Shown here: piece after piece, positions 6,273-9,068 of the stretch
Layout of the letters: every line of letters begins with the position of its first letter
How positions within the stretch are numbered: the stretch's first letter is position 1
Assembly (NCBI GenBank): GCA_023390415.1
Contig: JAEWCW010000009.1
Coordinates: forward strand, 1 to 9,068
Length of the DNA: 9,068 nucleotides
Direction of reading: 5' to 3'
DNA from: Pseudomonadota bacterium
Lineage (GTDB): Bacteria; Pseudomonadota; Alphaproteobacteria; Sphingomonadales; Sphingomonadaceae
Made by a program: the position numbers and the translations under genes
The notes under the pieces: model-generated
What the model was told of the DNA's origin: nothing
What the model saw: only the letters and a program-made list of their open reading frames with translations
Databases searched by the model: none

Positions 6273-7389
6273 GGCCCTTCCTGGCGTCGCGGCGGCCCAT
6301 CTCGTGGAGCAAGGTCGTCAGCACGCGCGCGCCCGACGCGCCGATCGGGTGGCCGATCGCAATCGCGCCGCCATTGACGTTGACCTTGTCCGGATCCCAG
6401 CCAAGCTCCTTGCCGACAGCCAGCGCCTGGGCGGCGAAGGCCTCATTGGCCTCGATCAGGTCGAGATCGGCGATGCGCCAGCCGGCCTTGTCGAGCGCGC
6501 GCTGGGTCGCCGGCACAGGGCCTATGCCCATGATCGAGGGATCGACGCCCGCGGTGGCCCAGCCCGCAATCCGGCCGAGGATCGGCGCGCCGCGCGCCTC
6601 GGCGTCCTCGCGGGGCATCAGCACCAGCGCCGCGGCCCCGTCGTTGATCCCCGAAGCATTGCCCGCGGTCACGGTGCCGTCCTTGCGGAATGCGGGGCGG
6701 AGGCCGGCGAGGGCGGCCGCCTCGACGCCGTCGCGGATGAACTCGTCGCGATCGACCACGGTCTCGCCCTTGCGGCTCTTCACCGTGACGGGCGCGATCT
6801 CGCCTGCAAAGCGCCCTTCGGCGCGCGCCGCGGACGCCTTGTTCTGCGACCCCGCCGCGAAGGCATCCTGGTCCGCGCGAGTGATCTGATATTTCTCGGC
6901 CAGCCGCTCCGCGGTCTCGCCCATATGATAGCCGGCAAAGGCGTCGATCAGCCCGTCCTTCAGCATCGTGTCGACAAATTCGAGATTGCCCATCTTGGTG
7001 CCGCCGCGTACCTGCTGGGCGTGGGGCGCGAGGCTCATCGATTCCTGGCCGCCGGCGACGACGATGCGCGCATCACCGGCCAGGATCGCCTGCATGCCGA
7101 GCGCGACCGCGCGCAGGCCCGAGCCGCAGACCTGGCTCACGCCAAAGGCCGGGATCTCCTTGGGAATGCCGGCCGCCATTGCCGCCTGGCGCGCCGGATT
7201 CTGGCCCTGGCCGGCGACGAGCACCTGGCCGAGGACGACGTCGCTGACCTCCTCGGGCGCGACGCCTGCATCTGCAAGCGCCGCCTCGATCGCGACTCGG
7301 CCGAGCTCATGGGCCGGAATGGTGGCGAAGCTGCCGAGGAAGGAGCCGACGGCGGTGCGCCGCGCGGCGGTGATGACGACGTCGGTCAT
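6217..7389 (-). CDS. phaA: Acetyl-CoA acetyltransferase (beta-ketothiolase)
   Basis: 390-residue thiolase, the standard length of biosynthetic thiolases. It condenses two acetyl-CoA to acetoacetyl-CoA, the first step towards poly-3-hydroxybutyrate, and runs the reverse reaction in degradation. Catalytic residues are all present: nucleophile C88 in VCGSGLRA, H347 in AIGHPIGASG and C377 in LCIGGGMG, matching C89/H348/C378 of the Zoogloea enzyme. EANEAFAAQ and the GNASGINDGAAA segment are also typical. The ATG at 7389 is preceded by ACGAGG with an 8-nt spacer. The gene is 32 bp downstream of the PhaC-like hydrolase gene on the same strand, and the DUF1206 gene follows with overlap or a 22-bp gap. 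Nearness to phaR and a PhaC-like gene supports a PHA role, although the sequence alone does not exclude use as a general acetyl-CoA C-acetyltransferase (atoB-like). Confidence 0.95.
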   Translation of the reverse strand: MTDVVITAARRTAVGSFLGSFATIPAHELGRVAIEAALADAGVAPEEVSDVVLGQVLVAGQGQNPARQAAMAAGIPKEIPAFGVSQVCGSGLRAVALGMQAILAGDARIVVAGGQESMSLAPHAQQVRGGTKMGNLEFVDTMLKDGLIDAFAGYHMGETAERLAEKYQITRADQDAFAAGSQNKASAARAEGRFAGEIAPVTVKSRKGETVVDRDEFIRDGVEAAALAGLRPAFRKDGTVTAGNASGINDGAAALVLMPREDAEARGAPILGRIAGWATAGVDPSIMGIGPVPATQRALDKAGWRIADLDLIEANEAFAAQALAVGKELGWDPDKVNVNGGAIAIGHPIGASGARVLTTLLHEMGRRDARKGLATLCIGGGMGIALAVER

Positions 7390-7421
7390 GTTTCGCGCCT
7401 CGTGAAATGGATCGATCCGCC

Positions 7422-8510
7422 CTAGCAGCCTTGCTGCACCTGCGAAAGCCAGCGGTCCAGCCGGGCCCAGAGCGAGTCGCGCGCGCCACTGCCCACGATC
7501 ATGCCGACATGGCCGAGGGCGAGCTCGATTCGGTCGCCGAGCCCATGGGCTGTCGCAGCGGGTACGATCCGGTCGACCGTCGAGACGATGTCGAGAAGCG
7601 GGATGTCCAGCGCCGCCGGATCGACCGCGCGCCCGCCCACCAGCCATTCTTCCCGTCCGTGAAGGTCGGCGGCGAACATATCCTCGAACAGCTCGCGCGC
7701 CGCGGCGCCGGCGAGGGGCGGGCCGTCATTGGCCCAATCCTCGAGCGCGACGAATGCGGTGGCCTGCTCGCTGTCCGTGGCAAGCGCGGCGAAAGCTTCG
7801 AACTTGGCCACGGTGCGGGCCGGGTCGAGGCTCCAGAAGGCGCTCTGCAGCACTTCCATCGGCAGCAGGCCGAGCGCTTCGGTGGTCGGCCGCGCGGCGG
7901 CCCAGAGCGCTGCAAGCTTCGCCCGCGCCTCGTCCGGGAAGCCGGAGAAACGCCAGGGCGCGGCGATCGTCGCGACGCCGCGGACGCGCGTGCGCGCGGC
8001 CGCGGCCAGCGCCATCGTCCCGCCGAGGCAATAGCCGGCGAGCACCGGCGGCGTCTCCAGCGTCTCGATCAGCGGCACCAGGATGCGCTCGACATGGTCC
8101 GCCACCGACATCGCCTGCCGCGCCGCGTCCGGCGTCCCCCAATCGACGAGCAGGACGCGATGCCCGCGCGACGAGAGCCAGCGCAGCAGGGACTTGTCGG
8201 TCGACAGATCGAGCACGCGTGGGGGGTTGATCAGCGACGGCACAAACAACACCGGCGCGCCGGCCCCGCCATAATCGCGAAGCGCAGCGCCGCCCGTTTC
8301 AGCCAATGCCGGCATTGTTTCCCTGCGCGGTGGGCGCGGCGCTTCCTGGTAGCGGCGAAGCCCCTCGAGCGCGCGCTTCATCCGTTCCGGTGCGCCCGCG
8401 GTTTCGCTGCGCAGCAATTCAAGGAACAGGGGGAGGGGCCGCGGGCGATGTTGCGGTGCGGAAAGCTTGTCTGCTAAGGTGTCCGCCTCATTTGGCGGGG
8501 AATTATCCAT
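7422..8510 (-). CDS. PhaC-family alpha/beta hydrolase (short, class III-like PHA synthase candidate)
   Basis: 362-residue alpha/beta-hydrolase with clear PHA-synthase traits. The nucleophile elbow is GYCLGGT with Cys161 instead of the Ser of lipases, as in PhaC. Other parallels are SLINPPRVLDL (92-102, like the PhaC IN-x-x-Y-I-x-DL element), GHRVLLVDWGTPD (116-128, close to class III IDWG-x-PD), the acid D313 in STVDRIVP (PhaC usually has DH) and the base H334 in ALGHVG. Hence the Cys-Asp-His triad is complete. The long N-terminal domain of class I/II synthases is absent and the length equals class III PhaC, which needs PhaE; no phaE is seen nearby. It might therefore be a stand-alone synthase, a subunit with a distant partner, or a PHA-related thioesterase/depolymerase. 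The ATG at 8510 overlaps the divergent phaR ATG. It has no Shine-Dalgarno, and the frame stays open to a TTG at 8549. It heads the operon with phaA. Confidence 0.85.
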   Translation of the reverse strand: MDNSPPNEADTLADKLSAPQHRPRPLPLFLELLRSETAGAPERMKRALEGLRRYQEAPRPPRRETMPALAETGGAALRDYGGAGAPVLFVPSLINPPRVLDLSTDKSLLRWLSSRGHRVLLVDWGTPDAARQAMSVADHVERILVPLIETLETPPVLAGYCLGGTMALAAAARTRVRGVATIAAPWRFSGFPDEARAKLAALWAAARPTTEALGLLPMEVLQSAFWSLDPARTVAKFEAFAALATDSEQATAFVALEDWANDGPPLAGAAARELFEDMFAADLHGREEWLVGGRAVDPAALDIPLLDIVSTVDRIVPAATAHGLGDRIELALGHVGMIVGSGARDSLWARLDRWLSQVQQGC

Positions 8511-8511
8511 G
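8496..8511 (+). promoter_or_regulatory. phaR ribosome binding site and overlapping divergent start codons (CCATGG)
   Basis: GGGGA (8497-8501) lies seven bases before the phaR ATG (8509-8511) and supports that start over in-frame GTG 8479 and TTG 8467. The palindrome CCATGG (8507-8512) also supplies the minus-strand ATG (8510-8508) of the PhaC-like gene, so the two start codons share two base pairs. Confidence 0.6.
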
Positions 8512-9039
8512 GCGGCTTCAGGCCCCGGCGACGACGTCGTCACGATCAAGAAATATGCGAACCGCCGCCTCTATAACACCGAAAGCTCGTCCTACATCAC
8601 GCTCGAGCATCTCGCCGAGATGGTCCGCCAGAAGCGCGAGTTCAAAGTCATCGACGCCAAGAGCGGCGAGGACATCACCCACTCCGTGCTCACCCAGATC
8701 ATCATGGAGGAGGAAGCGCGCGGCGCGACCATGCTTCCGGTCAATTTCCTGCGCCAGCTGATCGGCCTCTATGGCGGCCAGATGCAGGCCGCGGTGCCGC
8801 AATATCTCGAAGCCTCGCTCGACGCCTTTCAGCGTAACCAGTCGCAGATGCGCGACGCCATGGCTGGCGCCTTCGCCGCCAATCCCTTCGCCGAGATGGC
8901 GCGCCGCAACATGGAGATGTTCGCCGCTGCTGCGACGGGCACCAAGCCCGCTGCGGAGGCGGATCAGAAGCGGGAGCTCGCCGAGCTCCGCGCCCAGCTC
9001 GCCGAGATGCAGAAGAAGCTCGACAAGCTCGGCGGCTGA
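8509..9039 (+). CDS. phaR: Polyhydroxyalkanoate synthesis repressor PhaR
   Basis: 176-residue PHA-responsive transcription repressor. The N-terminal PHB_acc_N DNA-binding domain is unmistakable: IKKYANRRLYNT (13-24), YITLEHLAEMV (29-39) and IDAKSGEDITHSVLTQII (48-65). A PHB/PHA-accumulation regulatory segment follows (about 70-110: MLPVNFLRQLIGLYGGQM and on). The C-terminus is a coiled coil, with L157, L160, L164, M167, L171 and L174 in a regular 3-4 heptad spacing, likely for oligomerisation. In characterised bacteria PhaR represses phasin and its own gene and leaves DNA when it binds nascent PHA granules. Here it faces the PhaC-like/phaA operon head-to-head with overlapping start codons, so any PhaR operator controlling either gene must lie inside coding DNA. 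The ATG at 8509 is chosen for its Shine-Dalgarno and because the conserved domain starts ten residues later. Confidence 0.96.
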   Translation: MAASGPGDDVVTIKKYANRRLYNTESSSYITLEHLAEMVRQKREFKVIDAKSGEDITHSVLTQIIMEEEARGATMLPVNFLRQLIGLYGGQMQAAVPQYLEASLDAFQRNQSQMRDAMAGAFAANPFAEMARRNMEMFAAAATGTKPAAEADQKRELAELRAQLAEMQKKLDKLGG

Positions 9040-9048
9040 GCGAGGCCG

Positions 9049-9068
9049 TCACTCCGGCTTCACGAACC
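9049..9068 (-). CDS. Possible last codons of a convergent gene entering from the right
   Basis: Read on the minus strand the final 20 bases give FVKPE followed by TGA at 9051-9049, nine bp from the phaR stop. The other convergent pairs in this window are spaced as closely, so this may be the 3' end of a neighbouring gene. Six codons cannot prove it and no function can be given. Confidence 0.2.

Noticed and set aside
6166..7425. Plus-strand open frame (419 codons) opposite phaA
   Set aside because: Mirror of thiolase codon positions in GC-rich DNA; no domain or ribosome binding site.
7420..7436. GCAGC-CTT-GCTGC inverted repeat at the end of the PhaC-like gene as a terminator
   Set aside because: Stem of only 5 bp, within the last codons, and no T-run follows on the minus strand; phaA follows after 32 bp, so read-through is expected.
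7407..8477. Plus-strand open frame (356 codons) opposite the PhaC-like gene
   Set aside because: Shadow frame with Arg/Gly-rich translation and no homology that I can recognise.

Overview
This 9,068-base window is GC-rich, gene-dense chromosomal DNA. It most resembles an alphaproteobacterium, probably a sphingomonad (Sphingomonadales). That is inferred from the protein sequences, the high-GC codon use, the HisKA_2-type histidine kinase and the PhaR-type regulator. There is no rRNA, tRNA, mobile element or CRISPR array, and no gene-free stretch longer than 300 bases. The longest intergenic region is 124 bp (3370-3493).

Left part (1-2214, minus strand): a DNA-deoxyinosine/uracil glycosylase of the HDG type overlaps by 8 nt a membrane-bound HisKA_2 sensor histidine kinase. 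A family-1 glycoside hydrolase-like protein follows and runs off the left edge. Middle part (2224-5435): a GFA/CENP-V zinc protein (+) diverges from the glycosylase with 9 bp between start codons, and it abuts a convergent DODA-type extradiol dioxygenase (-). Next come an alanine racemase (+) and a class III metallophosphoesterase (+), probably in one transcript.

Right part (5439-9039): a polyhydroxyalkanoate (PHA) locus. A short PhaC-family alpha/beta hydrolase with a Cys-Asp-His triad, an acetyl-CoA acetyltransferase (phaA) and a DUF1206 membrane protein form a minus-strand operon. It diverges from phaR, the PHA-responsive repressor. The start codons of the PhaC-like gene and phaR overlap inside one CCATGG palindrome. 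The likely logic is that PhaA condenses two acetyl-CoA, the PhaC-like protein polymerises (or otherwise acts on) hydroxyacyl thioesters, and PhaR couples expression to free polymer surface. No phaB reductase, PhaE subunit or phasin is visible here.

I found no clearly new multi-gene system. The most interesting points are the small PhaC-like enzyme and the shared start palindrome with phaR, a possible ATC start for the DUF1206 gene, and the extreme compaction of gene borders.
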